From NCBI GenBank assembly GCA_965371855.1, contig CBDUZZ010000039.1:1-41819 (forward strand): a stretch of 41,819 bases of DNA, in the 5' to 3' direction. A model generated the notes under the pieces. That model was not told where the DNA came from and did no database searches. It saw only the letters and a list, made by a program, of their open reading frames with translations. The DNA is from JAADEM01 sp965371855 (lineage in GTDB: Bacteria; Bacteroidota; Bacteroidia; Bacteroidales; Marinilabiliaceae). The translations under genes and the position numbers were made by a program. Shown piece after piece: positions 16,494-25,788 of this stretch (the stretch's first letter is position 1; each line of letters begins with the position of its first letter).

Positions 16494-17036
16494 TTATTTG
16501 AAAAAGTTTAATCCCAATATGAAAATCAAAAGTTCATTGTCTTTCAGTAATTCTCTCATTATTCGCAAAGCTCTGCTCATTTGATTTTCTACGGTTTTAA
16601 CAGAAATATTCAAGTCATTTGCTATTTCTTTGTAAGTAAGTCCGGATTTTCGACTTAACAAAAAAACTTCTCTTGTTTTGGGTGGTAATTTTGAGGTGTA
16701 ATATTGAAGCAAAGGCTCTATGTCTTCTTCGTTTATATCGTTGTCTTCTGTGTAAATTATTTCTGGCAAATTTTCTAATGAGATTTCGTTATCAATTCGT
16801 TTGGTTCTCAAATAATCGATACATTTATATTTTGTAGAACGCAATAAAAACCGTTCAGTGTTTTCAATATTTTCTAATTTTTTATTCTCCCATAGCTGAA
16901 TAAATAAATCCTGGACAATATCTTCTGCAATTGTATTATCTGAAATTATTTTTGTAGCATAATTACAAAGAGGAGAATAGTATTGATGGAATATATTTTC
17001 TATTTTATTATTCAATGTTATTTGTTTTTTATCCAC
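16494..17036 (-). CDS. FecI-like ECF sigma-70 factor
   Basis: This 180-residue ECF sigma factor has region 2 at about residues 12-80 (YATKIISDNTIAEDIVQDLFIQLWEN) and region 4 at about 118-165 (KTREVFLLSRKSGLTYKEIA, then SVKTVENQMSRALRIMRELL). The start is a GTG at 17036, directly preceded by an in-frame TAA. It should direct RNA polymerase to the FecR-receptor operon when the anti-sigma is switched by ligand. Unusually, the anti-sigma gene does not follow directly: a plus-strand lipoprotein gene sits between them, ending exactly where this gene ends. A decayed copy lies at 3060-3447. A large attC-like hairpin lies only about 30 bp upstream of the start. Confidence 0.92.
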   Translation of the reverse strand: MDKKQITLNNKIENIFHQYYSPLCNYATKIISDNTIAEDIVQDLFIQLWENKKLENIENTERFLLRSTKYKCIDYLRTKRIDNEISLENLPEIIYTEDNDINEEDIEPLLQYYTSKLPPKTREVFLLSRKSGLTYKEIANDLNISVKTVENQMSRALRIMRELLKDNELLIFILGLNFFK

Positions 17037-17052
17037 TTACGATTCTTTTGCT

Positions 17053-17131
17053 TGCATACAACGTTTGGCTATGAAGCGTAGGCTTGTGTTGCGCCTGCGG
17101 CAAGCCTATGCTTCATCAGCCATTGTTAGCG
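17053..17131. other. attC-like imperfect hairpin (integron cassette site candidate)
   Basis: GGCTATGAAGCGTAGGCTTG (17067-17086) pairs with the complementary arm 17101-17121 over about 20 bp, with one bulged base and one mismatch. The loop is 14 nt. The outer edges carry ACAACG (17058-17063) and TTGTTAGCG (17123-17131), resembling the terminal AAC and GTT core boxes of attC sites. A long stem with an extrahelical base and weakly conserved outer boxes is typical of attC recombination sites. The boxes do not fit the strict RYYYAAC/GTTRRRY consensus, and no integrase is visible. On the minus strand it would follow the outer-membrane gene 17173-17811, the usual place for an attC. Confidence 0.5.
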
Positions 17132-17172
17132 GGCGTTATTCCTTTGATTTTAATCCTTCATTTAACAAGAAA

Positions 17173-17811
17173 CTATCTAAATACAAATATCAAACTAATT
17201 ACATGATTGTATTTACGGCTTTTCTCCAAACTAGGCACAATCTGACTTATAGATTTTATATTGTCAATCGTATTAAATTCATATTTTAAAGCTAAATACA
17301 TCTTCCACGTTCCATATAGAATTCCTCCACCACAGCCATATGCCCACTGTGTTGAATACGGAGTTTTATATTCTTCACCATTTCCTGTTTTATACTTGCG
17401 ATTCAAATAAGGATTGAAGTAGGCATTTATTTCAGGGAAGATTCCTATTCGCTTATATTCCCATTGGCTTTTATCTTTAGTAAAAGTCTTTAAAGTCAAT
17501 GAATGATGAATGCCCGCTTGTAATAGGAAAGAAGTAAGGCGTTCTGTCTTATACTCTTCCCATATTGCATCTTCGTTTTCTGCTTCAAAAGGAAAAAGAT
17601 AACTACTCTGAGAAAACATATTGATGCCTCCAAATATTGTTAACTCTTCAAAAAAGCTATATCCAATTCCACCGCTAACCGTTTGAACAATATCATGCTC
17701 AAAATATGGACTTCCTCCCACGCCAAGCTCAAACCTATAAGTCAGTTGAGCTAATCCAGAACTTAAAAAACCAAAATAAAAAGAAATGCAAATTATTATA
17801 AACTTTACCAT
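17173..17811 (-). CDS. Outer-membrane beta-barrel protein
   Basis: This 212-residue protein has a Sec signal peptide (cleavage near SGLAQ, about residue 22) and alternating amphipathic strands such as ELGVGGSPYFEHDIV and WAYGCGGGILYGTWKMYLALKYEF. It ends in a hydrophobic strand, SLIFVFR. It is a paralogue of the protein at 18176-18835: both share QWAYG.GGGI and LK.E..TID with similar spacing. The ATG overlaps the end of the restored frame of the preceding gene, so all three small barrel genes form one operon. Function unknown. Confidence 0.75.
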   Translation of the reverse strand: MVKFIIICISFYFGFLSSGLAQLTYRFELGVGGSPYFEHDIVQTVSGGIGYSFFEELTIFGGINMFSQSSYLFPFEAENEDAIWEEYKTERLTSFLLQAGIHHSLTLKTFTKDKSQWEYKRIGIFPEINAYFNPYLNRKYKTGNGEEYKTPYSTQWAYGCGGGILYGTWKMYLALKYEFNTIDNIKSISQIVPSLEKSRKYNHVISLIFVFR

Positions 17812-18162
17812 TGCTTCAAATTAATTCCAACACAAAATCTGGTCAAAGGAGCAAAATCATTTATTTCATTTCCGCTAAAACAGATAGCCAAATGCTAAAC
17901 GGATATTGAAGTGTTCACCTATATTACGCCTTAAACCATATGTAGGAATAATATAGGCAACCGGAACCATATCAACATTGTTAGATGTAATTCCAAAACC
18001 GGGCTGAAAACCCGTATAGAGAGACAGGTAGTTCCCACTATTTCCATCAATTCGCTTCTCTTTTTGAATGCCCCAAACGCTCTTTTCTACGCTAGCTTCC
18101 TGTGCTTTACTTTCAGCAGCACAAAAACCAATAATCAAAATGACACATACAAAATATTTCAT
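17805..18162 (-). pseudogene. Small outer-membrane barrel protein, single-base frameshift
   Basis: The likely start is ATG 18162 (MKYFVCVILIIGFCAAESKAQ, a signal peptide). The frame runs to a TAG at 17875 after LAFGYLF. If one T of the TTTT run at about 17878-17881 is removed, the frame continues as SGNEINDFAPLTRFCVGINL and stops at 17805-17807, overlapping the next start. That restored end is a typical final beta strand, so the full protein would be about 118 residues. The break is either a true frameshift mutation or a sequencing error in the homopolymer. It sits between two intact barrel-protein genes in one operon. Confidence 0.7.
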
Positions 18163-18175
18163 AACTAATTTGTTT

Positions 18176-18835
18176 TTACTGAATAAGTCCATGCAACGAT
18201 AATGAAATAATGTACTGTCGCCTTTGGGGACTAAATACATCATTTTTATAATCTAATGAACGTATGCTTTCAAATATATCAATAGTGCTTGTTTCAAACT
18301 TTAGGGCTATATACGCTCTGTTACGATTACGAAAGTAAATGCCTCCCCCGATACCATAAGCCCATTGTGCCATATTTTCTCCTTTTAAGGTTATCTCTTT
18401 ATCTGGGGCCGGAAAATTATTTTCAACATAAACAATTTTGCGTGGTATCAAAGGTGAAAAATATAAACGGCACTCAGGGAAAAAACCAATATATCTTTCT
18501 GAGCCTTTCTTTGTTTCGAGGATATTTAGAGAATAGCGCAAACCTATGAATATAGGAAAATTCCATAAATCAGTTGTTTGTCCAATATAATTATCTTCAC
18601 TCCCTCTTAAATCAGCAGGAGGTACTATCGGAAACTTTTGTACTTTAATTCCTCCAAAACCACATAGTGCGTCATTAAAGAAATTGTACCCTAAAGCACC
18701 CCCTGCTTCGTAGCGTAGCCACTCATTACCTTGCAAGCCTGTTCCTAGTTCAAAAATACCAACTAATTGCGCCTGGGTATTGATGAACGAGAAACAAAAA
18801 AAAAGCAAACAATAGTATTTTTTTAGTTTTCTCAT
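18176..18835 (-). CDS. Outer-membrane beta-barrel protein, first gene of a three-gene operon
   Basis: This 219-residue protein has a signal peptide (cleavage near NTQAQ, about residue 23). Barrel-like strands follow (GIFELGTGLQG, YEAGGALGYNFF, GGGIYFRNRNRAYIALKF), and it closes with YIISLSLHGLIQ. It is a clear paralogue of 17173-17811, sharing AQWAYGIGGGI with TQWAYGCGGGI, and is separated from it by the frameshifted small barrel gene. I do not recognise a named family. Just downstream of the sulfatase block, 18836-19074 contains no supported gene. Confidence 0.75.
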   Translation of the reverse strand: MRKLKKYYCLLFFCFSFINTQAQLVGIFELGTGLQGNEWLRYEAGGALGYNFFNDALCGFGGIKVQKFPIVPPADLRGSEDNYIGQTTDLWNFPIFIGLRYSLNILETKKGSERYIGFFPECRLYFSPLIPRKIVYVENNFPAPDKEITLKGENMAQWAYGIGGGIYFRNRNRAYIALKFETSTIDIFESIRSLDYKNDVFSPQRRQYIISLSLHGLIQ

Positions 18836-19074
18836 AGGTATTCTGAATATTTGCCTGTGAAAAGATGATAAAAACTACCTTAGAACCAACATGGCTTTAT
18901 GGTAGTTTGATGATATTATTTAATATACATCCTAATTTCTTGTCACCTGTCACTCTAAACAATTCTGGCAAATTCCCCAATGTGGGAATAATAAAAAAGG
19001 GAAACAAAATAATATATAAATGTAAAATAGCCGTTTCATAAATTATTCTTATAAAAAGTGATTTACTAATCCTG

Positions 19075-20532
19075 TTATTTTTTGATCCTAATTTTCTTCC
19101 ATCCATCGCCTTTATCAAGTATCTCACTCAGCTCTTCAACAACTGATTTATACATTTCTTCATTGGCCAGATTTCTATCGGCCAGAGGTCCACCGGAATG
19201 ATCGTACAATTCCCTGTCGATAACATTCCCCTCTTTACCAATCCATTCAGTGTAACGCCATATTCCACTTCTAATAGAGTGCCCCATGAGTCCCTTCCTT
19301 GGATATTGACTAAATGCAGCCTCTTTCCATTTGCGGTTTGGCTTTTTTAGTAAAGGAACCATACTTGTACCCTCACAATGATTCGGTACTTCAATATCGC
19401 ATAGTTCCGCTAAAGTTGGATAAATATCTACGAATTCCACTAAAGCTTTTGAACGCTTCCCTTTCTTATATCCAGGTGCCGATAGTAAAAGAGGCACATG
19501 GGTGTCAATCTCGAAATTTGTGTGTTTACACCAACTGCCATAATCATTAAGCTTCCAACCATGATCGCCCCACAATACAATTACAGTATTTTCCGTTAGG
19601 CCAAGCCTATCCAGTTCGTCAATAACTTTCCCAATCTGGGCGTCTACATAACTAACTGAGGCATAATATCCGTGTATTAATTGTTGAGCTAAAGTATCAT
19701 GAAGTTCCTTTGACTTATTGGGGATGTTCGTATAGCTTCTGAGCTCTCCAAATGTAGTTCCTGCATAGGCTGGCATGTCGACAGGCCAATTATGCTGAGT
19801 GGATTGATACAAACCTTCAGGATTATACAAATCCCAATATTTTTTTGGTGCATTAAAAGGTAAATGCGGTTTGTGAAAGCCACAAGCCAGAAAGAATGGT
19901 TTTCCAGACTCCTTAAACCCTTTCAATCTTCTAATGGCTTCCTTTGCAAGTTGTCCATCCGGATAAGCATCATCGGAAACATCCGGAGCTTCGAAGGCAG
20001 GCCCTTTTCCTTTAAGTTTTTCAAAATCTATCTGTTCCTGCGATTCTTTAGCTAGATAACCTCTTCCTTTCCAATCCCCTTTTTCATTCCATTCGGGTTC
20101 ACTCCAACTGTTAGGATCATCTCCATTCTTTCCCCTGTGATGATACACTTTACCTAAAGAGATAACCTCATACCCGTTATTTTTAAAAATTTTCGGCAAG
20201 GTTAAAGTATTAGGTGCAACTTCCTGTAATGGTGAGCGCAAATCGGTCACATTTGTTGAATTTGGACGCAGGCCACTTAAAAGGCTCGCCCGGCTTGGAG
20301 CACAAACAGCCTGCTGACAATAAGCCATTGTAAATAATGTTCCGTTTTCAGCCAACTTGTCAATATTAGGGCTTTTAATAATTGAATTACTGTAACATCC
20401 AAGATCCGGTCGCAAATCGTCAACAGAAATAAACAACACGTTATATTCCTGACTTTTAGCATCTACTGACATCAAGCCAATAGTCATCAATATGCTAAAA
20501 AAAATTACTCTGTTTAATTTTACTTTTTTCAT
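19075..20532 (-). CDS. Sulfatase, family S1 (iduronate-2-sulfatase-like, probably S1_7)
   Basis: This 485-residue enzyme has a Sec signal (to about residue 27). Metal-binding Asp residues lie in SVDDL (38-39). The formylglycine motif is CAPSR with Cys77 as the residue to be oxidised, and VLWGDHGWKL and CKHTNFE lie in the later active site. The LRPDLGCY start and GKVYHH/HKPHLPF segments are those of the iduronate-2-sulfatase-like group. It should remove a sulfate ester from a sugar in the periplasm or outside. The nearest upstream gene, 204 bp away, is a PhoD-like phosphatase. It is a paralogue of 38454-39932, with which it shares the PSRASL...GLRP/GLLP pattern. Exact sugar and position unknown. 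Confidence 0.92.
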   Translation of the reverse strand: MKKVKLNRVIFFSILMTIGLMSVDAKSQEYNVLFISVDDLRPDLGCYSNSIIKSPNIDKLAENGTLFTMAYCQQAVCAPSRASLLSGLRPNSTNVTDLRSPLQEVAPNTLTLPKIFKNNGYEVISLGKVYHHRGKNGDDPNSWSEPEWNEKGDWKGRGYLAKESQEQIDFEKLKGKGPAFEAPDVSDDAYPDGQLAKEAIRRLKGFKESGKPFFLACGFHKPHLPFNAPKKYWDLYNPEGLYQSTQHNWPVDMPAYAGTTFGELRSYTNIPNKSKELHDTLAQQLIHGYYASVSYVDAQIGKVIDELDRLGLTENTVIVLWGDHGWKLNDYGSWCKHTNFEIDTHVPLLLSAPGYKKGKRSKALVEFVDIYPTLAELCDIEVPNHCEGTSMVPLLKKPNRKWKEAAFSQYPRKGLMGHSIRSGIWRYTEWIGKEGNVIDRELYDHSGGPLADRNLANEEMYKSVVEELSEILDKGDGWKKIRIKK

Positions 20533-20567
20533 TTTCGTTTTAAATTTACGTATTTCTATAATTTCGA

Positions 20568-20596
20568 CTAACTAACCAATTAACTAACTAATTAAC
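20568..20596. repeat. Short AACTAA-rich repeat in intergenic region
   Basis: CTAACTAACC followed by AATTAACTAACTAATTAAC forms a run of related 4-mer units upstream of the sulfatase start at 20532. It is low-complexity DNA, possibly part of a 5' leader. No further signal is seen in 20533-20736. Confidence 0.4.
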
Positions 20597-20736
20597 AGGT
20601 ATATATCTTTAAATAATATTCAGGCGTATTACCTGCTCGTAACGGAACAAATTGTATATCTGATTAATTAAAACATAATTTGATTTCATAATTTTAAATT
20701 TTTAATAAGACTTTCCTATTATCGGTCTGCGACCTT

Positions 20737-22371
20737 TCAATTCACACTTTTTAGTTGGTGCAAATAAATGCGCACCTGATTAATTAATTCATTATCAATA
20801 CTAATGATTTTAAATACAATGTAAGGTTGCTGAACTTTTGTATTAAACTCAAGTATCCCAAACCCGTTTTTTTGATTGTAACCAAACAAAGCACCTGTCC
20901 GGAGTTCATGGTAATGAATATTAGTAAGCCTTGAGCTCGTAAATTCATATAGCGCATAATCACCGGGGCGTTCGTGTTTCCACACATCATGCCGGTGACG
21001 GTCGGCCGATAAAAGAACAACCCCTTCGATTTTATTTAGAGAAAGGAAACTAAATATTTCGGCTCTTTCTTTTTTATATCCTCTCCAGGTATCAAAACGT
21101 CCTTCCATCGCATCTTTAGCCCCATATGCCCAGGGGACTGATGACACAATGATTTTGAATGTAGCTTGTGACCCCTTTAGCTTATCTTTTAACCAACTCA
21201 TTTGCACTGCCCCCAGCATATTTGGTTCGGCATTGGTTGAAGACGTGCGGTAATAACGGGTATCTATCATAAAGAAATCAACGTCACCCATCGAAAATTC
21301 ATACCATGTACCAGGTTGGTTTTTCCCGCCGGCATAATACGGGTTCAGTGTATTTTCTTTATACACTTTTAAAACTTCTGGTTTCCACGCAGGTAAAAAC
21401 TTTTGTGACCCGCCATATGAATCGTTAACGCCAAATTCATGGTCATCCCAAACAGAATAATATGGAACAGTAGTAAGCATTTTCCGGAATTGTGGTGCTG
21501 ATTCCCGCTGGTAATAGCAATATTTTTGAACATCGGGAAGCTCCGGATGGTCGATATATACATTATCTCCCATCCCAATAAAAAAATCAAGATTTTGATT
21601 AGCAATCACACTCCAGATATGTTCATAATCGGGATTATAAGCCGCACCGCCGCCAAATGCAATCCTCTGCAAACCGGTTTCACCTTTTTCGGGGAAAGTT
21701 TTAAATGATGAAAAACCCGGGATAGATAGCCCTGCAATTTCAAGAGTATAAAAATATTTTGTTTTAGCTTTTAAACCATTAATCTGGACAATTCCTGTAT
21801 AATCCTTAAGTTCATCAGTATTTCCGGAATAAGAACCAATTGGATTTTTCATTAGGGAATCACTTGCAATTATTACCTTAAACGAGGTTTCATTAAATGT
21901 ACGTATCCATACTTTTGCCGAATGGGTTGTAATAGCGCCCATCATCGGACCATGTATTAATTCTTTTCCCTTAATGAGCTGTTTGAATTTCTGTTTTTTA
22001 TATAAAGTTGCCAATATTTTCCTTGGTCCGGCCATAAAACGCTCAACTGCAATTCCTGCATTAACAGCCAGATTGAAATACATAAACCCATTTACAGTAT
22101 CATTTTTCGAATAATAAGCAACACTTAAACCATACAAAACTTCCGGATCATTTTTATTCTCGTGAAGGAATTGTTTCATATTATTAATGGCAACATCAAC
22201 CTTACCTGAGAATATAAGAGCATATTCTTCGCGGTTTTGTCTTTTCTTCCACTTTTTTGAATTAAAACTCACAAGTTCCTGTGAAGTTGAAGGGATAACA
22301 GCTCCCGATAAAAAGGTGATTACCACAATACATTTTAATAAAGCAGGTACTCTTATTTTTCTTGTTTTCAT
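20737..22371 (-). CDS. PhoD-like metallophosphatase with N-terminal helical repeat region
   Basis: This 544-residue exported protein has a signal peptide (about 1-30), a helical region with TPR-like spacing at 40-130 (DPEVLYGLSVAYYSK), and a PhoD N-terminal beta domain at 140-225 (MMGAITTHSAKVWIRT). The metallophosphatase core follows, with metal-binding motifs GMGDN (266-270), WDDHE (308-312) and SADRHRHD (455-462). PhoD enzymes are phosphodiesterases/phosphomonoesterases using Ca/Fe. In a sulfatase cluster it may act on a phosphorylated or otherwise esterified glycan rather than serve phosphate scavenging. The N-terminal helical extension is not part of canonical PhoD. A second PhoD-like gene closes the cluster at 40093. 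Confidence 0.85.
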   Translation of the reverse strand: MKTRKIRVPALLKCIVVITFLSGAVIPSTSQELVSFNSKKWKKRQNREEYALIFSGKVDVAINNMKQFLHENKNDPEVLYGLSVAYYSKNDTVNGFMYFNLAVNAGIAVERFMAGPRKILATLYKKQKFKQLIKGKELIHGPMMGAITTHSAKVWIRTFNETSFKVIIASDSLMKNPIGSYSGNTDELKDYTGIVQINGLKAKTKYFYTLEIAGLSIPGFSSFKTFPEKGETGLQRIAFGGGAAYNPDYEHIWSVIANQNLDFFIGMGDNVYIDHPELPDVQKYCYYQRESAPQFRKMLTTVPYYSVWDDHEFGVNDSYGGSQKFLPAWKPEVLKVYKENTLNPYYAGGKNQPGTWYEFSMGDVDFFMIDTRYYRTSSTNAEPNMLGAVQMSWLKDKLKGSQATFKIIVSSVPWAYGAKDAMEGRFDTWRGYKKERAEIFSFLSLNKIEGVVLLSADRHRHDVWKHERPGDYALYEFTSSRLTNIHYHELRTGALFGYNQKNGFGILEFNTKVQQPYIVFKIISIDNELINQVRIYLHQLKSVN

Positions 22372-22421
22372 AATTTTTCTAAAAAATTTACTAAATAAAC
22401 ATTACTAAAGCATCAATAAAC

Positions 22422-23972
22422 TCAATGGTCATACTTTGAATACCAAATATTATACAAATTATCAAGCCTTTGCAATGTGTCCGGATAAATCTCCGACAAA
22501 TTATTTATTTCAGTAGGATCTTTGTCTATATCATACAAATCCCAACTGCTGTCTATACCATGTTTAACTATTTTCCAGTTGTTATGCCGCAAAGCTTTTC
22601 CTTTTTGCCACGCCCAATAAATTGGTTTCTCACGATGTGTTTCATTTCCTTTTAGGGCAGGCAACAAACTTTGCCCCTGATAAGGAGTAACAGGCTGCCC
22701 ATTAAATTTCTCAGGGTATCTTGCATCAGCCAGGTCAACAAATGTTGCCATGAAATCGATAAAATGCCCTGGGAATCCGCTAAACGAATTTGGTTTAATT
22801 TCTTCTGGCCAATACGCGATAAACGGTGTATTTATACCTCCCTCGTAACTATAGTTTTTATAATACCTGAAAGGGGTGTTGCTTACATTTGCCCAATCTT
22901 TACCCAAAGATGACCAACGTGCCATCGAACCAATTTTCGCCATGTCATCATCTGTTTCCAAATTAACCACTTCGGAAGACGCCCCATTGTCTGACACAAA
23001 TAAGATTAGTGTATTTTTGTCTTTCCCCAGTTCTTTTAATTTTCCCAGTATGCGGCCAATATTTTGGTCTAACCGGTCGATCATTGCAGCATAAACTTCC
23101 ATTTTTTGTGCTTCTTCCTGTTTACGGGTTTCATTTAATTGTTCCCATGGAATAAAAGCAGGCTCTGAAAGTTTATACTTTTCGTCAATAAGGCCTAAAC
23201 GCTGTTGTTTCTCATATCGCTGTTTTCTGATTTCCCCGTATCCTGCATTATACTTCCCTCTGTATTTTGCAATATCCTCCGGCCATGCCATCAATGGGTC
23301 GTGTGGGGCAGTATAGGCCATATACAGGAAAAACGGCTTCTCTTCATCCTTATATTCTTCAAGCCAACCCAAAGCATGATTCGTAAAATAATCAGTGGTA
23401 TAGAAGTCTTTATTTTCAGGTGTATAAGGCTTATACATCGTGTTGTCAATGCACCATTCCCTTTTCCTGCCTTTATTTGCAGGTGCAGACTCTCCGTCTC
23501 TTTTAACTCCCGGATTGAAATAATTACAGCAACCATCTTTTAAACCGTAATAACGGTCGAAACCACGATAAACGGGGTTATCTTTCCCGTGGTGCTTGCC
23601 CGACCACATTGTGCGGTAGCCGGCTCCCCGAAGCACTTCACCGAGGGTAACAGCATTTTGAATAGGGTTTGTATGTGTTTTGTCGTACCCACACTCCTGA
23701 GCATATACTCCTGTTAGCAAGCAGGCCCTTGATGGAAAACATTTTGCCGTATTATGGAATTGTGTAAAACGCATTCCCCGGTCTGCAAGTTTATCAATAT
23801 TTGGGGTTTCTATTTCACTTCCATAACAACCAATATCTGACCAGCCCATATCATCGGCACAAATTAGTATTATATTGGGTTTACTTTTCTTATAGTTTTC
23901 CTTCGTAGCACAAGATGTCAGGAATATAAGAAATACAATTCCTGATTTAACTAGATAGTCTTTAATTTTCAT
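22422..23972 (-). CDS. Lipoprotein sulfatase, family S1 (arylsulfatase A-like)
   Basis: This 516-residue protein has a lipoprotein signal ending FLTSC (Cys21). ICADDMGWSDIGCYG provides Asp40/Asp41 for calcium. The formylglycine motif is CFPSR with Cys78 in NTAKCFPSRACLLTG, followed by GKHHGKD and LFVSDNGASSEV. The long SDNGASSE..TPFRYYK..YEGGINTPFIAYWP segment is typical of arylsulfatase A-like enzymes, perhaps S1_4. It removes sulfate from a glycan and is anchored by its lipid. It lies 62 bp after the O-acetylesterase-family gene and 50 bp before the phosphatase gene, so these probably share a transcript. Confidence 0.92.
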   Translation of the reverse strand: MKIKDYLVKSGIVFLIFLTSCATKENYKKSKPNIILICADDMGWSDIGCYGSEIETPNIDKLADRGMRFTQFHNTAKCFPSRACLLTGVYAQECGYDKTHTNPIQNAVTLGEVLRGAGYRTMWSGKHHGKDNPVYRGFDRYYGLKDGCCNYFNPGVKRDGESAPANKGRKREWCIDNTMYKPYTPENKDFYTTDYFTNHALGWLEEYKDEEKPFFLYMAYTAPHDPLMAWPEDIAKYRGKYNAGYGEIRKQRYEKQQRLGLIDEKYKLSEPAFIPWEQLNETRKQEEAQKMEVYAAMIDRLDQNIGRILGKLKELGKDKNTLILFVSDNGASSEVVNLETDDDMAKIGSMARWSSLGKDWANVSNTPFRYYKNYSYEGGINTPFIAYWPEEIKPNSFSGFPGHFIDFMATFVDLADARYPEKFNGQPVTPYQGQSLLPALKGNETHREKPIYWAWQKGKALRHNNWKIVKHGIDSSWDLYDIDKDPTEINNLSEIYPDTLQRLDNLYNIWYSKYDH

Positions 23973-24034
23973 AATTAATCTTAATTTATCTCCTGATTTA
24001 TATTCCTCATAATTCTGTTTTACTTTTTTGATTT

Positions 24035-25660
24035 CTATTGTGCCGTTTTAAAAATTGAAGCCGGGAGACCATCCTTATTATAAAGGTTAGCTTCGATAAC
24101 ATCTTTTGTCCAGGCATAACGTACTTCTACCGGGTTTATGACCTCCGGGTGTGAGACTTCAACTTTATTCTTATCGATTATTTTAGCCTCTGCCTGTTTC
24201 CATACCCTGTCGGCACCACAAATTTGAAACCCCCTAAGTGGCTCCTGAACCTCTACTACCGGATTAAGTAATACCTTTTTACCTGCCATTAACCCATGTC
24301 CTTCAGAATTAAATGTTATAATAACCTTGTCTCCATTAGTAACGCTACCCTTAAAAAGCGGCCCACTACAAATAATATCTTCTTTGCCATAATCATTAAC
24401 AAGAGCCAAAAGCGCCAAACGTTTACCTACATCAATTTTATTTTTTGGATGGATATCCTCCGTTTCTCCAATATCGTGAAGGACTGCCATTCCAGTGTTC
24501 CTTTCTTTCAGCGAAAGACGTTGTTGGTCGCATATCACAGACCATTGTTCATGCTGTTCGGCCGGGCGGTAAAGCATGGGGAAAGTGGCTAGCTGAGTAA
24601 AGTAGAATGGAAAATCACCCTGACCCCATATTTCACGCCAGCTTTGTATTAAAAGAGTAAAGTAGTTAGAGTATTTTTCAGGAGAAGAACGAATATTGGC
24701 CTCGCCCTGATACCATATAACCCCTTTTATAGCATAAGGGACAAGGGGGTTGACCATTGCATTGTAAATCCCAGAGGCAACACCTTTATCGTTAATTGGA
24801 TTTTGTGGAACCTTGGGCTTATTTATTTTATTATCTTTTTCGGATTTGGCTGATTCTTCTTTCCATTTTTCCAATTTATTCTTGTATTCTAATTCGGATT
24901 TAACCGAATCCCATTGTTCTAAATCATTTTTCATTTTCTGAATATTCTCCTGATAATATTTAGAAAATGCCTTTGTCTTTCTATAGGCCTGCATTGGTAT
25001 CCATGGCTGAACACGAGTCCCCCCATACGCACACTTAATTATAGCAACAGGAACACCAAGTTCTTTCCTGAGTTCTCGACCAAAGAAATAAGCTGTTGCC
25101 GAGAACTCAGAATTGGTTCTAGGGGAACATTCAATCCAGCTTCCTTTAAAATTATTTTTCTCCTTACGAGCCAATGCATTGCGCGGCACTGCAATTTGAC
25201 GAAAAAGAGGGTCTTTTGCCTCGTCCATTTCCTGAATAAGATAGTCGAGAATTGGCTTGCTTTCTTCACATTTCAAAGCCATTCTTTTAGTAAGCCCACT
25301 TAAGGTTACATCCATATTCGACTGACCGGAACAAAACCAGACTTCACCAACCAGCACATTTTTAATTACTTTAGTTTCTAAGCCAACTGTAATGCATAGT
25401 TCAGACGGCTTTGATGAGGCTTTTAGACGATCCAGTGATAGCGTCCACTTCCCGTCAGTATCCGACTTAGTAAATTTCGTTTGATTGCTAAAAACAACTT
25501 TGACAGAAGTTCCTTCTTCATGAGCCCAACCCCATATTGGCACCTTGGTTTCCTGTTGCAATACCATCCCATCTGAGAAAATTGCCGGAAGTTGTATTTC
25601 AGCAAAAACAGAAATAGTTGCCAGTAATAAAACTATTAATACATAAATTTTAGTTTTCAT
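24035..25660 (-). CDS. Sialate O-acetylesterase family (SASA/SGNH) carbohydrate esterase
   Basis: This 541-residue enzyme has a signal peptide ending VFA (about residue 20) and an N-terminal beta domain (IFSDGMVLQQ.TKVPIWGWA) usual for this group. The SGNH catalytic parts are GQSNM (112-116, Ser114 nucleophile), YGGTRVQPW, WYQGEAN (316-322) and DIHPKNK with Asp402/His404. Despite the family name, many Bacteroidota members de-acetylate plant or algal polysaccharides. Here it most likely removes acetyl groups from the same glycan the sulfatases attack. A charged insertion (about 240-290, rich in Lys/Glu) is unusual but common in marine members. Confidence 0.9.
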   Translation of the reverse strand: MKTKIYVLIVLLLATISVFAEIQLPAIFSDGMVLQQETKVPIWGWAHEEGTSVKVVFSNQTKFTKSDTDGKWTLSLDRLKASSKPSELCITVGLETKVIKNVLVGEVWFCSGQSNMDVTLSGLTKRMALKCEESKPILDYLIQEMDEAKDPLFRQIAVPRNALARKEKNNFKGSWIECSPRTNSEFSATAYFFGRELRKELGVPVAIIKCAYGGTRVQPWIPMQAYRKTKAFSKYYQENIQKMKNDLEQWDSVKSELEYKNKLEKWKEESAKSEKDNKINKPKVPQNPINDKGVASGIYNAMVNPLVPYAIKGVIWYQGEANIRSSPEKYSNYFTLLIQSWREIWGQGDFPFYFTQLATFPMLYRPAEQHEQWSVICDQQRLSLKERNTGMAVLHDIGETEDIHPKNKIDVGKRLALLALVNDYGKEDIICSGPLFKGSVTNGDKVIITFNSEGHGLMAGKKVLLNPVVEVQEPLRGFQICGADRVWKQAEAKIIDKNKVEVSHPEVINPVEVRYAWTKDVIEANLYNKDGLPASIFKTAQ

Positions 25661-25788
25661 ATCTCTTTCGTTTTTCGTTATAAGTGTATTTTCAATATAC
25701 TTTTACTCTAACATTTTGAGCAGGTTAAAAATGCCCTAATTAAGTATCCATTTCTTCAATACTTGTTTTGGTTTCAGAAATAAACAAA

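Noticed and set aside
17065..17289. Plus-strand open frame of 74 codons across the attC-like hairpin
   Set aside because: Its first 25 residues come from the hairpin and the rest is antisense to the barrel gene; no family features.
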